From assembly GCA_934693135.1 (NCBI GenBank), contig CAKUVA010000023.1, forward strand, positions 1 to 31,502: a stretch of DNA of 31,502 bases, written 5' to 3'. Source of the stretch: an uncultured Bacteroidales bacterium (GTDB taxonomy: Bacteria > Bacteroidota > Bacteroidia > Bacteroidales > UBA932). The position numbers and the translations under genes were made by a program. This document shows, piece after piece, positions 7,225 to 15,562 of this stretch. Position 1 is the first letter of the stretch. Each line of letters begins with the position of its first letter. The notes beneath the pieces were generated by a model that had not been told where the DNA came from, made no database searches, and saw only the letters and a program-made list of their open reading frames with translations.

Positions 7225-8346
7225 TTATTTTGTCAAATCAGCACTTTTTTGCTGAACAGACAAATTGCTGATTCTCCATTTAGCAGGGGGCATACCCTCT
7301 CTTTCCTTGAAGGAAGCATTGAAATTGCTCACAGAAAGAAATCCTGATTTCCGAGAAATCTCAGCAATGGTCTCATCCGGATGTTCTAATAATCCTCGTT
7401 TCGCATAATCAATCCTTAATCCGCAGATCCATTCCCGGAAAGTCTCCTTATAAGTCTGATTTATGAAAGACGAAAGGTATGTCCTATTTGTATACAATGT
7501 TTTAGATAGGTCCGATATTGTAAGCCCTGGCTTCAAGTAACCATTCTCATTCACCCATTCTTGCACAAGACGTTTTATTTCAGGATTGCATGGTATCGTC
7601 TCCCCTACTGAGACTTCCGCATCTTGATCGTTTTCGATAGCCTCTTCGACAGTTTCATAAAAAAGCAGGTAATTCTGGTAACTTACATACAAATAAATGT
7701 AGAAAGGGATGGAAGACAACACCCATAGAAAGACCAGATTGTCCGGAAGGAATGTCAAAGCTGAGCATCCAATGCCAAAAATGAGCATCCAATATGTCAG
7801 AACTGACATCCATCTTACATAGGTAGAAATATTGTCGGAATGTGTATTGTCCATCATTTCGACCGCTTTATGATATGCTTTGAGAAGATGGGAGGCCAAG
7901 AAGAATCCATACACAGCAAGCATCACCCCCAACAAATATATCATACTCACTTTTAACGAACTATCTTTTACGAAAAAAAGTACAGAAATGGACAACATAA
8001 CATATAGAAGCCATAACAGACAATGTCTTACAACTTTTCTTCTACTTATGAAAGAGCGGTCTAAAAGTGTATGCAGTGCCGCAACGAACAACCCATAACT
8101 GAAGAAGTACGTTGAGAGATTCATTATAATCGCAGCATTGACATTGATATGCCTTATGTCAATGCACAGATGAACGGCATAATTGCAAGTCAATACCAAA
8201 AGTGCCACACCCATCAAGTGCCTTGAACGCAGGTAGTTGCCAAATATCATCTTGCCAGGAACCCTACCTAAAAAGAACCTATAGGTAAAAAAACACATCA
8301 ATGTTAAGGCAATGCATAAAGAATATCTGTATAAATCAATATCCAT
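7225..8346 (-). CDS. Membrane-anchored AraC-family transcriptional regulator
   Basis: A 373-aa protein with about seven hydrophobic segments in residues 5-230 (around 8-26, 44-62, 72-95, 107-126, 131-152, 178-200, 204-228), a short polar linker, and an AraC-type double helix-turn-helix domain at about 255-358. The DNA-binding part shows LTISDLSKTLYTNRTYLSSFIN (first HTH, 275-296), FREWICGLRIDYAKRGL (303-319) and TIAEISRKSGFLSVSNFNASFK (second HTH, 326-347) ending in the usual GMPPAKWR. This architecture is common in Bacteroidota, where the membrane half is thought to sense a signal. It lies directly upstream of and in the same direction as the three-lipoprotein operon with 149 bp between, so it is the obvious candidate regulator of that operon. 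The signal is unknown. Confidence 0.9.
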   Translation of the reverse strand: MDIDLYRYSLCIALTLMCFFTYRFFLGRVPGKMIFGNYLRSRHLMGVALLVLTCNYAVHLCIDIRHINVNAAIIMNLSTYFFSYGLFVAALHTLLDRSFISRRKVVRHCLLWLLYVMLSISVLFFVKDSSLKVSMIYLLGVMLAVYGFFLASHLLKAYHKAVEMMDNTHSDNISTYVRWMSVLTYWMLIFGIGCSALTFLPDNLVFLWVLSSIPFYIYLYVSYQNYLLFYETVEEAIENDQDAEVSVGETIPCNPEIKRLVQEWVNENGYLKPGLTISDLSKTLYTNRTYLSSFINQTYKETFREWICGLRIDYAKRGLLEHPDETIAEISRKSGFLSVSNFNASFKEREGMPPAKWRISNLSVQQKSADLTK

Positions 8347-8526
8347 AACGTGTGTATACTAATTATGCCGAATCCAACAACAAGCGACATAAATTTTTTA
8401 AATTTATATATAATTTTAAAAACTGTTTAAAGTTATATCAAAAATTTAAATAGTTTCATCTAAAAACAACAAATTTTATGTAGGAGAGTATTCGTTTCCA
8501 GATTAAAAGCACGCATATAAATTTAA
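8347..8526. other. AT-rich intergenic region without a gene
   Basis: Between the AraC regulator and the ferredoxin terminator the sequence is strongly AT-rich with runs of A and T. It must carry the regulator's promoter, but I found no exact TAnnTTTG match on the minus strand and no open reading frame worth calling. Confidence 0.5.
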
Positions 8527-8560
8527 GCGGGAGACCTATCCGTAAGGAAAGGCCTCCCGC
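8527..8560 (-). terminator. Intrinsic terminator after the ferredoxin gene
   Basis: GCGGGAG (8527-8533) pairs with CTCCCGC (8554-8560), extended by an inner CCT/AGG pairing after one mismatch. On the minus strand it is followed by TTAAATTTATA, a weak T-rich tail. It begins 23 bp after the ferredoxin stop. Confidence 0.8.
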
Positions 8561-8583
8561 TGTTGGTTTGCTGATTGCAAGAA

Positions 8584-8757
8584 TTACTCTGCAGGGTGAA
8601 TGGCACCCATAGGGCAAACGCCAGCACAAGTACCGCAGTCTACACAAAGATTAGGATCAATGTGATAAACATCACCCTCGGAGATTGCACCTGCAGGGCA
8701 CTCACCTATGCAAGTACCACAAGCTACGCAATCAGTTTCTGAAATTTTGTAAGCCAT
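8584..8757 (-). CDS. 2[4Fe-4S] ferredoxin (57 aa)
   Basis: A 57-aa clostridial-type bacterial ferredoxin. Two cluster-binding motifs are complete: CVACGTCIGEC followed later by CP (Cys10, 13, 16, 20) and CVDCGTCAGVCP (Cys38, 41, 44, 48), with the pseudo-twofold repeat and acidic tail normal for the family; both cluster fourth-ligand Cys-Pro pairs (Cys20-Pro, Cys48-Pro) are present. It is a soluble one-electron carrier, probably serving pyruvate:ferredoxin oxidoreductase and similar enzymes of anaerobic metabolism. The gene stands alone: promoter (8831-8838 with TTG at 8861-8859, spacer 20), a leader of about 65 nt, and its own terminator. Confidence 0.96.
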   Translation of the reverse strand: MAYKISETDCVACGTCIGECPAGAISEGDVYHIDPNLCVDCGTCAGVCPMGAIHPAE

Positions 8758-8830
8758 AATAATTAATTCCTTTTGGTTGTTGTTGTCTGTAAAAACAGAT
8801 TCCCCGCTTTATTTGCAGAAAATCTGATTA

Positions 8831-8861
8831 CAAATGTATGTGAATTCTATCAAATAACCAA
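8831..8861 (-). promoter_or_regulatory. Promoter of the ferredoxin gene
   Basis: The minus strand has TTG (8861-8859), a 20-nt spacer, then TACATTTG (8838-8831), an exact -7 match. This is the best-formed Bacteroidota-type promoter in the window. It overlaps the most upstream possible start codon of the divergent DUF1573 gene, which argues for that gene starting further downstream. Confidence 0.65.
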
Positions 8862-8877
8862 GAATGGCAGACGGAAA

Positions 8878-8885
8878 TAGTTTTG
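8878..8885 (+). promoter_or_regulatory. Putative promoter -7 box of the DUF1573/metal exporter pair
   Basis: TAGTTTTG matches TAnnTTTG exactly; transcription would begin near 8892, 23 nt ahead of the ATG at 8915. No convincing -33 element is visible. Confidence 0.4.
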
Positions 8886-8914
8886 GAAAGATTTTTGTAG
8901 CAATTTTCGGTATT

Positions 8915-10021
8915 ATGCGGAATTTTTTAGAATACATGGCCGCCACAATAATTGTGACGGTATTTTCATTGTCGTTGTCAGCCCAAGTAAAGACAAACGG
9001 CAAGAGCACTGATATTGATGGTGTTGTCCGATTGGACAAGACTATACACGATTTCGGAGACGTGATGATTTCCCAAGGTTCATTGTCATGTACTTTCACA
9101 GTTACTAACATCTCCAAAAAGCCTATAGTAATATATAATGTAGTATCATCTTGCGGCTGCACAGCTGTGAAGTGGACTAGAGAGCCTATCCTTCCTGGAA
9201 AAACAGGCACCATCAGCACCACATATACCAATGATGAAGGTCCATATCCGTTCGACAAAACACTCACTGCATATATTTCTGATGTTAAGAAGCCTATTGT
9301 ATTGAGACTCCGAGGTGTCGCGCACGACAAAAAATTATCATTGGCACAATTATATCCAGAGCACAGAGGAGCATTGGCATTGAAAAAGACAGATATAAAG
9401 CTTGGGAACTTGATTCAGGGGGGCCAAAGAGGAGATGCAGTCAATGTTGCCAACATAGGTACCATACCGGCAAAGATATCTTTTACAGACATCACGCCGG
9501 GACTTCAAATTTCCGTATATCCCAACCCAATACCTCCAGGAAAGTCAGCCAAGATGTCATATATCGTGACAGCTGACAGAAACAAATGGGGAAAAAATAA
9601 ATACTACGCCACTCCGATAATCAACGGGCAAAAAAGCAGGCCAATATCAGTCTGGACATTCACGATAGACGATTTTTCATCATGGACGGCTGAGCAGCAA
9701 GACAATGCATCTCAGCCGATTTTCGACTCCAGTTCATACGACTTCGGGAAAGTCAGACGTGGGACCAAGCTCACGGCTACATTCACGGCCAAAAATCTCG
9801 GTGGAAGTACATTTCATGTCTACAAGGCCGATACTGACACTAAGGGAATCACTATACCTGTTAAATTCGGAGACATAGCTTCAGGAGCCGACGGTACATA
9901 CAAGTTCGGAGTAGACACGTCCTCTCTTCCAGCCGGAGACAATGATATTATCATAATACTTACAACCAATTGTCCTTTAAGGCCTATAATAAACTTATCT
10001 ATTTCAGGAACAATAGAATAA
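8915..10021 (+). CDS. DUF1573 domain protein, exported
   Basis: A 368-aa exported protein of unknown function with two immunoglobulin-like DUF1573-type domains. The first (about 39-130) has the typical IHDFGDV start, a Cys-rich SCGCT (79-83) and the ILPGKTGTI turn; the second (about 255-368) begins YDFGKVRRG and has lost the Cys motif. A linker domain of similar beta type lies between. The frame is open to an ATG at 8864, but the ATG at 8915 gives a normal signal peptide (MRNFLEY, then a hydrophobic stretch, then SAQ) and fits the -7 box at 8878-8885, so I prefer it. The metal exporter gene starts 2 nt after its stop, so the two are co-transcribed. The family is abundant in Bacteroidota; its role has not been settled. 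Confidence 0.88.
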   Translation: MRNFLEYMAATIIVTVFSLSLSAQVKTNGKSTDIDGVVRLDKTIHDFGDVMISQGSLSCTFTVTNISKKPIVIYNVVSSCGCTAVKWTREPILPGKTGTISTTYTNDEGPYPFDKTLTAYISDVKKPIVLRLRGVAHDKKLSLAQLYPEHRGALALKKTDIKLGNLIQGGQRGDAVNVANIGTIPAKISFTDITPGLQISVYPNPIPPGKSAKMSYIVTADRNKWGKNKYYATPIINGQKSRPISVWTFTIDDFSSWTAEQQDNASQPIFDSSSYDFGKVRRGTKLTATFTAKNLGGSTFHVYKADTDTKGITIPVKFGDIASGADGTYKFGVDTSSLPAGDNDIIIILTTNCPLRPIINLSISGTIE

Positions 10022-10023
10022 CT

Positions 10024-10983
10024 ATGCTCACAACACCTCTTCACATACACCACGAGGCCATAGGCAGCTCTCAAGATCTTCTACATGTTTTGCTATCGGC
10101 CACAGAAGAAAGCATATCCATCTGCTTACTTGTCATCGTAATGATGACGCTCATAGAAATATTCAATGTAGTTTCTCATGGGCATGCTCTAAAAGGTCTC
10201 GCACAACACAGATTCGGACAAATCGCAATATCTTCACTCTTAGGACTACTACCAGGATGTCTCGGAGGTTTTGCTGGAGTGTCTTTATACTCGCACAGAA
10301 TGATCGGATTCGGAGCCCTCATCGCCATGCTCATCGCCACTACTGGAGACGAATCTTTCCTAATGTTGGCCTTATTTCCCAAAAAGGCAATGCTGATGAT
10401 GGCCGGTCTATTCATACTGGCACTTATTGTCGGAACAGCAACCGACGTGATTATCAGGTTAATGCAGAAGAGAGGGCATTGGACCAGCCTTGGTGCTGAT
10501 AGAATCACTAACGACAATTATGAGATACATCCATGTGATTGTGAGCATGAGAATCATCACCGACACCATCATGGAGAAAACTGGAAACATAAAATCATGC
10601 ACTTCCTCAGCGATCATGTATGGCACCATGTCATCAAAAGACATTTACCGACCATATTTGCATGGACTTTCGGCGTACTCGTAATATTTGGGATATTGTC
10701 AATGTACATTGACCTCGAGAGTTGGATTCGAGGCAATACATGGCTAATGATTATTCTCGCCACCATCATTGGTCTCATCCCAGAATCAGGTCCACACATG
10801 ATATTCGTGACAATGTTCGCTTCCGGCGTGCTGCCATTTCCAGTACTTCTTGCAAGTTCCATCGCACAGGATGGTCATGCTTGTCTTCCTCTGCTTGCAG
10901 AAAACAAAAGGAGCTTCGCATGGGCGAAACTCCTCAAGTCAGTCATTGCATTGGCCGTAGGTTTCTTGGCGATGCTGTTCTAA
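10024..10983 (+). CDS. ArsP_2-type 10-TM putative heavy-metal/manganese exporter
   Basis: A 319-aa polytopic inner-membrane protein of the putative ten-TM metal exporter family (ArsP_2; often named putative manganese transporter or arsenic efflux protein). It is an internal duplication: SSLLGLLPGCLGGF (70-83) in the first half matches IIGLIPESGPH (248-258) in the second, both in hydrophobic surroundings, and TGDES (107-111) matches AQDGH (281-285). Between the halves lies a cytosolic or periplasmic loop very rich in His (HENHHRHHH at 175-183, further His to 207, and CDC at 171-173), a probable metal-binding segment. I use the ATG at 10024, 2 nt after the preceding stop; an in-frame ATG at 9970 would overlap the DUF1573 gene. 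The substrate is not proven. Its stop overlaps that of the convergent PCMD gene. Confidence 0.82.
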   Translation: MLTTPLHIHHEAIGSSQDLLHVLLSATEESISICLLVIVMMTLIEIFNVVSHGHALKGLAQHRFGQIAISSLLGLLPGCLGGFAGVSLYSHRMIGFGALIAMLIATTGDESFLMLALFPKKAMLMMAGLFILALIVGTATDVIIRLMQKRGHWTSLGADRITNDNYEIHPCDCEHENHHRHHHGENWKHKIMHFLSDHVWHHVIKRHLPTIFAWTFGVLVIFGILSMYIDLESWIRGNTWLMIILATIIGLIPESGPHMIFVTMFASGVLPFPVLLASSIAQDGHACLPLLAENKRSFAWAKLLKSVIALAVGFLAMLF

Positions 10984-12137
10984 TATCTAAACGAAAATTC
11001 ATCAAGATAGAGAACCGTGCCTACTCCACCTGTGAAGTAATCACCATAACGGCTTGAAGCAGAAACTATGACAACGACAGTAGGTGTTCTGTCATTTCTA
11101 TAGTCTATCTTCAAATCAAACTCCTTATAAGCATCCATCCAGGTATCGAATTCCAAGTTTGCATAGCCGATTATAGCCGGATCATTCTCAATATCGACGA
11201 ATTGCTCAGAAGAGTTTATAACATGGAAACGACCTTTATCATCTATGGCATTATCAGGATAACCGCTCCATGAATCTTTCTGCTTATCCCAGTCAGCAAA
11301 AATAATTTGAATCTGCCCCTTATCCATCTGACCTATGAGACTTTCATGAGCAGCATCTGCCTTGTCAATGGCAACAGGTTGATAGCAATAATATCCATGT
11401 AGTGACTTCGGCCGAGATGTAAACGGAACGCCCCATGCCAAATCCGCTCCCTTGGTCCCTTTAAGACCACAAAATTCTCCAGTGAATAAATTTCCAGCCG
11501 CAAACTTTATAAGCATCCATTGACTACTAAGCTTCGCCGCTTTCTTCCCTGAACCGGAAATAGCAACAAATGACTCTTCAGGCTCCGTCGTATTCTTGCC
11601 AAGCAAATCACTTGTACCTTTGTTTGAAGTAGTCCATATAGCCTTATCTGCATCATCGGCATCACTCGCATAAGGAAACCACCCTTTTCCAGAAAAAACC
11701 CAGTTGTCCAATGACATATTATATAGCTGAGGACCATCTTTCGGTTCATCAGGATTATCAGGGGTACCAGGATCTACAGGATCAGGTTCTTTAGCATTGA
11801 CAGCTATAAGTTTCCAGACATATTCGCGATAAGCATACATCCTTACTTTGGTAGTGTCAGACAAGTCAAGCATCTGTCCCTGCGTTATCAGTGACTCTTT
11901 TCCTTTCGTAGCTTCAGTGTACTTCACCTTGGACACTTTCAATGCAGTCAGATCAGTCCCGGCAGGCATTGTAACTGTTACCGTAAGTTTAGAAGTGTTT
12001 ATGGCTGAAGAATTCTGCCCCTCGATTTCAAGAGTTTCGAAACCGGCGACATCTTTCGGCAACATCATATCATTGTCAATGCTGCAGCAGACACTCATAC
12101 TCGCAGCTATCAAATATACAAAAATCCTATACTTCAT
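10980..12137 (-). CDS. PCMD (putative carbohydrate metabolism) domain lipoprotein
   Basis: A 385-aa lipoprotein: short signal ending SVCC (Cys17/18), an N-terminal Ig-like domain (about 25-115) of the type found in surface carbohydrate-binding lipoproteins, a Pro/Asp-rich linker (PDPVDPGTPDNPDEP, 117-131) and a C-terminal PCMD domain (about 138-385) with the features LYNMSLDNWVFSGKGWFPY, a WGVPFTSRPKSLHGYY core, and the final TVLYLDEFSFRY strand. The PCMD domain is known structurally as a beta-sandwich with presumed glycan binding. It starts 2 nt after the stop of the beta-barrel gene upstream, so the two form an operon. Its stop codon overlaps the convergent exporter stop. Confidence 0.88.
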   Translation of the reverse strand: MKYRIFVYLIAASMSVCCSIDNDMMLPKDVAGFETLEIEGQNSSAINTSKLTVTVTMPAGTDLTALKVSKVKYTEATKGKESLITQGQMLDLSDTTKVRMYAYREYVWKLIAVNAKEPDPVDPGTPDNPDEPKDGPQLYNMSLDNWVFSGKGWFPYASDADDADKAIWTTSNKGTSDLLGKNTTEPEESFVAISGSGKKAAKLSSQWMLIKFAAGNLFTGEFCGLKGTKGADLAWGVPFTSRPKSLHGYYCYQPVAIDKADAAHESLIGQMDKGQIQIIFADWDKQKDSWSGYPDNAIDDKGRFHVINSSEQFVDIENDPAIIGYANLEFDTWMDAYKEFDLKIDYRNDRTPTVVVIVSASSRYGDYFTGGVGTVLYLDEFSFRY

Positions 12138-12139
12138 AT

Positions 12140-12919
12140 CTATTCACGGTTTCTTCCAACTTGGAAATAATACATAATAGAAAAGCTGAGGCTCAACAGG
12201 TTAGGCTTAAACGCCGTCCCAAAGTGAGAAAGAGAACTGGTAAATACCTGATTCTTAGTCTGCTTGCTGTAGGAGTAGTTACACTCAAGCACGTTAAGAG
12301 ACACTTCAAATGCAAAGTCGTTAGTCAAGAAAGCCACCAACCCCGGATTAAGTCCAATCTTGAGTGCGTATGAATCTGTAAATGTTCCATCTTTCTCTTC
12401 ACCATCCATCTGGTACGCTTTAGACTGTCCAAGAGTACCTCCGATACGGACCTCATTGAACATCGCAAACACCTTGCTTCCGAACAACGGGAGATAATTT
12501 CTCAATACAAATTGTCCCGTATATCCCTGATTCTTGAAATAATGATTCGAAAAATCGAATTTATTGTCAGCATCCAAGCTGACGGATGCACCATTCATGT
12601 CCAAAGAGGTGTAGGAATACCCGAAACGCGCACCAACTGAAGTATTATTGCCAATGAAATACATGGCTGAAGGAGCTATACTTATGGTAGATAGATTTCC
12701 TTCAATTCCTGTCAAGAGAGACATAATTTCATATCCAATATCACCATTTCCGGCAGAATAATGATGATATGACAATGAGGCTCCAGCAGCAACCATTCCC
12801 TTAGGAACGAACACCGATGAAGCCTCTCCGAATCCCCTATCGAATTTCTTGCCAGGCCCAGATGCCACAGCAGAAAGGGATAATGAGAGTAGAAAAGTTG
12901 CAATTACTATTTTCTTCAT
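12140..12919 (-). CDS. Outer-membrane beta-barrel protein
   Basis: A 259-aa protein with a clean signal peptide (MKKIVIATFLLSLSLSAVAS) and no lipobox. The rest is a series of alternating amphipathic strands with aromatic girdle residues (ASLSYHHY, SVGARFGYSYTSLDM, GYTGQFVLRNYLPL, VFAMFNEVRIGG, YALKIGLNPGLVAFL, FAFEVSLNVLECNYSYSK, LLSLSFSIMYYF), ending in an aromatic-rich strand, so an OmpA/porin-like 8-10-stranded barrel in the outer membrane is likely. It is the first gene of the barrel/PCMD lipoprotein pair, an arrangement seen in Bacteroidota. Function unknown. Confidence 0.85.
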   Translation of the reverse strand: MKKIVIATFLLSLSLSAVASGPGKKFDRGFGEASSVFVPKGMVAAGASLSYHHYSAGNGDIGYEIMSLLTGIEGNLSTISIAPSAMYFIGNNTSVGARFGYSYTSLDMNGASVSLDADNKFDFSNHYFKNQGYTGQFVLRNYLPLFGSKVFAMFNEVRIGGTLGQSKAYQMDGEEKDGTFTDSYALKIGLNPGLVAFLTNDFAFEVSLNVLECNYSYSKQTKNQVFTSSLSHFGTAFKPNLLSLSFSIMYYFQVGRNRE

Positions 12920-12997
12920 AAATTCATTTTAATCAAATTGCGAAAATATGCTTTTTTTTCTTTTTGTGCAAATCAGGATTTCATGACATATTTTTTG

Positions 12998-13018
12998 TAA
13001 ATTTGCACATATTGTGCA
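12998..13018 (+). promoter_or_regulatory. parE promoter -7 box with overlapping palindrome
   Basis: TAAATTTG (12998-13005) matches the -7 consensus; a perfect dyad TGCACA-TAT-TGTGCA (13004-13018) overlaps it and covers the predicted transcription start. It could be an operator. No good -33 element is visible. The parE start codon is 31 bp further on. Confidence 0.45.
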
Positions 13019-13048
13019 CATAAATAGAGGAGCACACATTGAAAGATT

Positions 13049-14974
13049 ATGGAAGAAGCAAAATACACTGACGACAATATCAGGACATTGGTGTGGTACA
13101 AGCACATACGCCAGCGTCCGGGAATGTATATCGGAAGACTCGGAAATGGAGATAATCCCGGAGATGGAATCTATGTCCTGCTGAAAGAAATCGTGGATAA
13201 CTCCATAGATGAGTTCTCAATGGGATTCGGTAAACAGGTTCAGGTAACAATAAAGGACACCACTGTGAACGTTAGGGATTTCGGTCGAGGAATTCCATTG
13301 GACTCCGTCGTCAAGGCTACGAATAATTTGAATACTGGAGGAAAATTTGACGATTCAGCATTCAAAAAATCTGTCGGCCTCAATGGCGTTGGTACCAAGG
13401 CTGTAAATGCATTGTCATCATCATTTTACATAGAATCTTTCAGAGACGGACAGAGTTCTTGGGCAAGGTACGAACGTGGAATGTTGCTTGATTCAGGGAA
13501 AAAAGACAATAGTAGCGAACGAAATGGGACTTTCGTTTCGTTTACACCTGACGTAGAGATTTTCGGAAAATATGCCTTCAACATGGACTACGTAGAGACC
13601 ATGATGAAGAATTACTCATACCTCAAGAAAGGTCTAACTATGGCACTCAACGGAACTTCATACAAATCCGAAAATGGCCTCTTAGACCTCGTGAATGAAC
13701 GGATGAGCGAGACTCCTCTATATCCGCCGATACACTTGGAAGATACTGATATTGAAATAGTTCTCACACACGGCAATAGCTATGGCGAGAATGTAGCGTC
13801 ATTCGTAAACGGGCAGAACACAAGAGACGGCGGAACACATCTTGCCGCATACAGAGAGGCCATAGCTAAGACACTGAAGGACTTCTTCAAAAAAGACTAT
13901 GAGCCGCAGGATTGTCGTCAGGGCATAGTAGGTGCCATAAGCATCCAAATCCAAGAGCCTAACTTCGAAGGACAGACCAAGACTAAGCTCGGCTCCACTT
14001 ATATGTGGGAGAAGCCGATGAAAGATGAAAACGGCAAGGACGTGAAAGGTCCTGACGGAGCCATAATCATAGATCGAGGCCCCACAATCAGGTCTTTTGT
14101 CAATGATTTCATATCACGCAAGCTCGACAATTATCTTCGAATGCACATGGACATAGTTCCTGTAATCGAAGAAAAAATAAAGGCTTCCAAACAGGAAAGG
14201 GAGGAAATTTCTGGCATCCAGAAAAAGACTCGTGAAAAGAATAAAAAGGCCAATGTCTACAACAAGAAACTGCGTGACTGCCGTTATCACTATTGCGACA
14301 AACTTCCTGCATCCAAGGCAGATGAAGGGGAAAAATCAAGTATCTTCATAACAGAGGGTGATTCCGCAAGTGGAACTATCACGAAAGTCAGAAATGCTAA
14401 CAATCAAGCAGTATTCAGTTTGCGTGGAAAGCCTATAAACTGTTATAAGGAAAGCCACAAGCGTGTAGCGGAAAACGAAGAGCTAAATCTTCTAATATCA
14501 GCGCTTGGAGTAGAAGATGATTTGAAAAATCTCAGGTACAACAACATAATCGTAGCGACAGATGCCGATGATGATGGAATGCATATCAGAATGCTGGTTC
14601 TGACATTTTTCATGAAATATTACCCTGATCTCATCAGACGCGGACATGTACATATACTTCAAACGCCTTTGTTCCGTGTAAGGAACAAGAAAGCAACAAG
14701 ATATTGTTACAGCGATGACGAGAAAGCCAAGGCTATAAAAGAACTCAAAACAGGAGTAGAAATCACTCGATTCAAGGGACTCGGAGAAATCTCCGCTCAT
14801 GAATTCGTAGATTTCATAGGAGAGAACATGAGATTGGATTTGGTAAAGCTCGCAGAGGATGAGTCCATCGCAAGTATCATGGAATTCTACATGGGTGACA
14901 ATACCATAGACAGACAAAACTTCATACGCCAAAACCTCCGCAGTGAAGAGGAATTGGAAGATGTAAATATCTAA
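13049..14974 (+). CDS. parE: DNA topoisomerase IV subunit B (ParE)
   Basis: A 641-aa ATPase subunit of a type IIA topoisomerase. The GHKL ATPase fold shows EIVDNSID (47-54, with Glu47 and Asn51), DFGRGIP (77-83) and GLNGVGTKAVNA (110-121); the TOPRIM part shows EGDSASG (436-442) and DADDDG (505-510), with the RGKP and KGLGE signatures in their normal places. Length and the DADDDGMHIRML wording fit Bacteroidota ParE rather than GyrB. With ParC it would decatenate daughter chromosomes; parC is not in this window. The gene heads a probable operon with a PlsC-like acyltransferase (8 nt gap) and an acyl-CoA ligase. Confidence 0.95.
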   Translation: MEEAKYTDDNIRTLVWYKHIRQRPGMYIGRLGNGDNPGDGIYVLLKEIVDNSIDEFSMGFGKQVQVTIKDTTVNVRDFGRGIPLDSVVKATNNLNTGGKFDDSAFKKSVGLNGVGTKAVNALSSSFYIESFRDGQSSWARYERGMLLDSGKKDNSSERNGTFVSFTPDVEIFGKYAFNMDYVETMMKNYSYLKKGLTMALNGTSYKSENGLLDLVNERMSETPLYPPIHLEDTDIEIVLTHGNSYGENVASFVNGQNTRDGGTHLAAYREAIAKTLKDFFKKDYEPQDCRQGIVGAISIQIQEPNFEGQTKTKLGSTYMWEKPMKDENGKDVKGPDGAIIIDRGPTIRSFVNDFISRKLDNYLRMHMDIVPVIEEKIKASKQEREEISGIQKKTREKNKKANVYNKKLRDCRYHYCDKLPASKADEGEKSSIFITEGDSASGTITKVRNANNQAVFSLRGKPINCYKESHKRVAENEELNLLISALGVEDDLKNLRYNNIIVATDADDDGMHIRMLVLTFFMKYYPDLIRRGHVHILQTPLFRVRNKKATRYCYSDDEKAKAIKELKTGVEITRFKGLGEISAHEFVDFIGENMRLDLVKLAEDESIASIMEFYMGDNTIDRQNFIRQNLRSEEELEDVNI

Positions 14975-14982
14975 ACAAAATT

Positions 14983-15552
14983 ATGGAAACGAAACGTTCT
15001 ACATGGGCACGATTCTGTGGATGGCTTCTCAAGAAAATGGGTTGGACCACAGTAGGAGGTCCAGCACCTGAAAAAAAATGCGTCATCCTCGGAGTTCCAC
15101 ACACTTCGGCATGGGATTTCGTAATATCGTACCTATTCTACACTCAGTTTGACAAGACTGCACATGTAATGATAAAGAAGGAGTTCTTCAAAGGACCTAT
15201 AGGATGGTTTCTGCGCAAAGTCGGATGCATTCCTGTAGACAGGAGCAGTGCAAGTTCCATGCTTTTCAGTCTCATAAATGAGATGGAAAAAGTAGACACT
15301 TTTCATCTTGCTATAGCTCCCGAGGGCACAAGACATGCGACAAAAAAATGGAAAACCGGATATCACATGATTGCACAAAAAGTCGGATGCCCTGTATATA
15401 TGGGATATTTTGACTGGGGTGCAAAAAAAGTAAGTATAGGTGAAAAAGTAGAGCTAACAGATGATGCCAGAACAGACACTGACAGAATTCAAGCTCTCTA
15501 CGAGAAAATGCATATGAAGGGAAAGCACCCTGAAGGATATGTAACTCACTAA
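14983..15552 (+). CDS. PlsC-like lysophospholipid/1-acyl-glycerol-3-phosphate acyltransferase
   Basis: A 189-aa membrane-associated acyltransferase. The catalytic HxxxxD motif is HTSAWD (His40, Asp45) and the substrate-binding EGTR is at 114-117 (IAPEGTRHAT); the intermediate FLRKVGCIPVDR (77-88) is the usual third block. There is no clear transmembrane segment, so peripheral membrane binding is likely. The family adds an acyl chain to lysophosphatidic acid or similar lipids; whether this one makes phosphatidic acid or modifies another lipid is open. It sits 8 nt after parE and 10 nt before an acyl-CoA ligase, which could provide its acyl donor. Confidence 0.88.
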   Translation: METKRSTWARFCGWLLKKMGWTTVGGPAPEKKCVILGVPHTSAWDFVISYLFYTQFDKTAHVMIKKEFFKGPIGWFLRKVGCIPVDRSSASSMLFSLINEMEKVDTFHLAIAPEGTRHATKKWKTGYHMIAQKVGCPVYMGYFDWGAKKVSIGEKVELTDDARTDTDRIQALYEKMHMKGKHPEGYVTH

Positions 15553-15562
15553 AGAAAGTACC

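Noticed and set aside
8809..9330. 173-codon open frame on the minus strand
   Set aside because: Antisense to the DUF1573 gene and overlapping the ferredoxin promoter; no family motif, so a chance reading frame.
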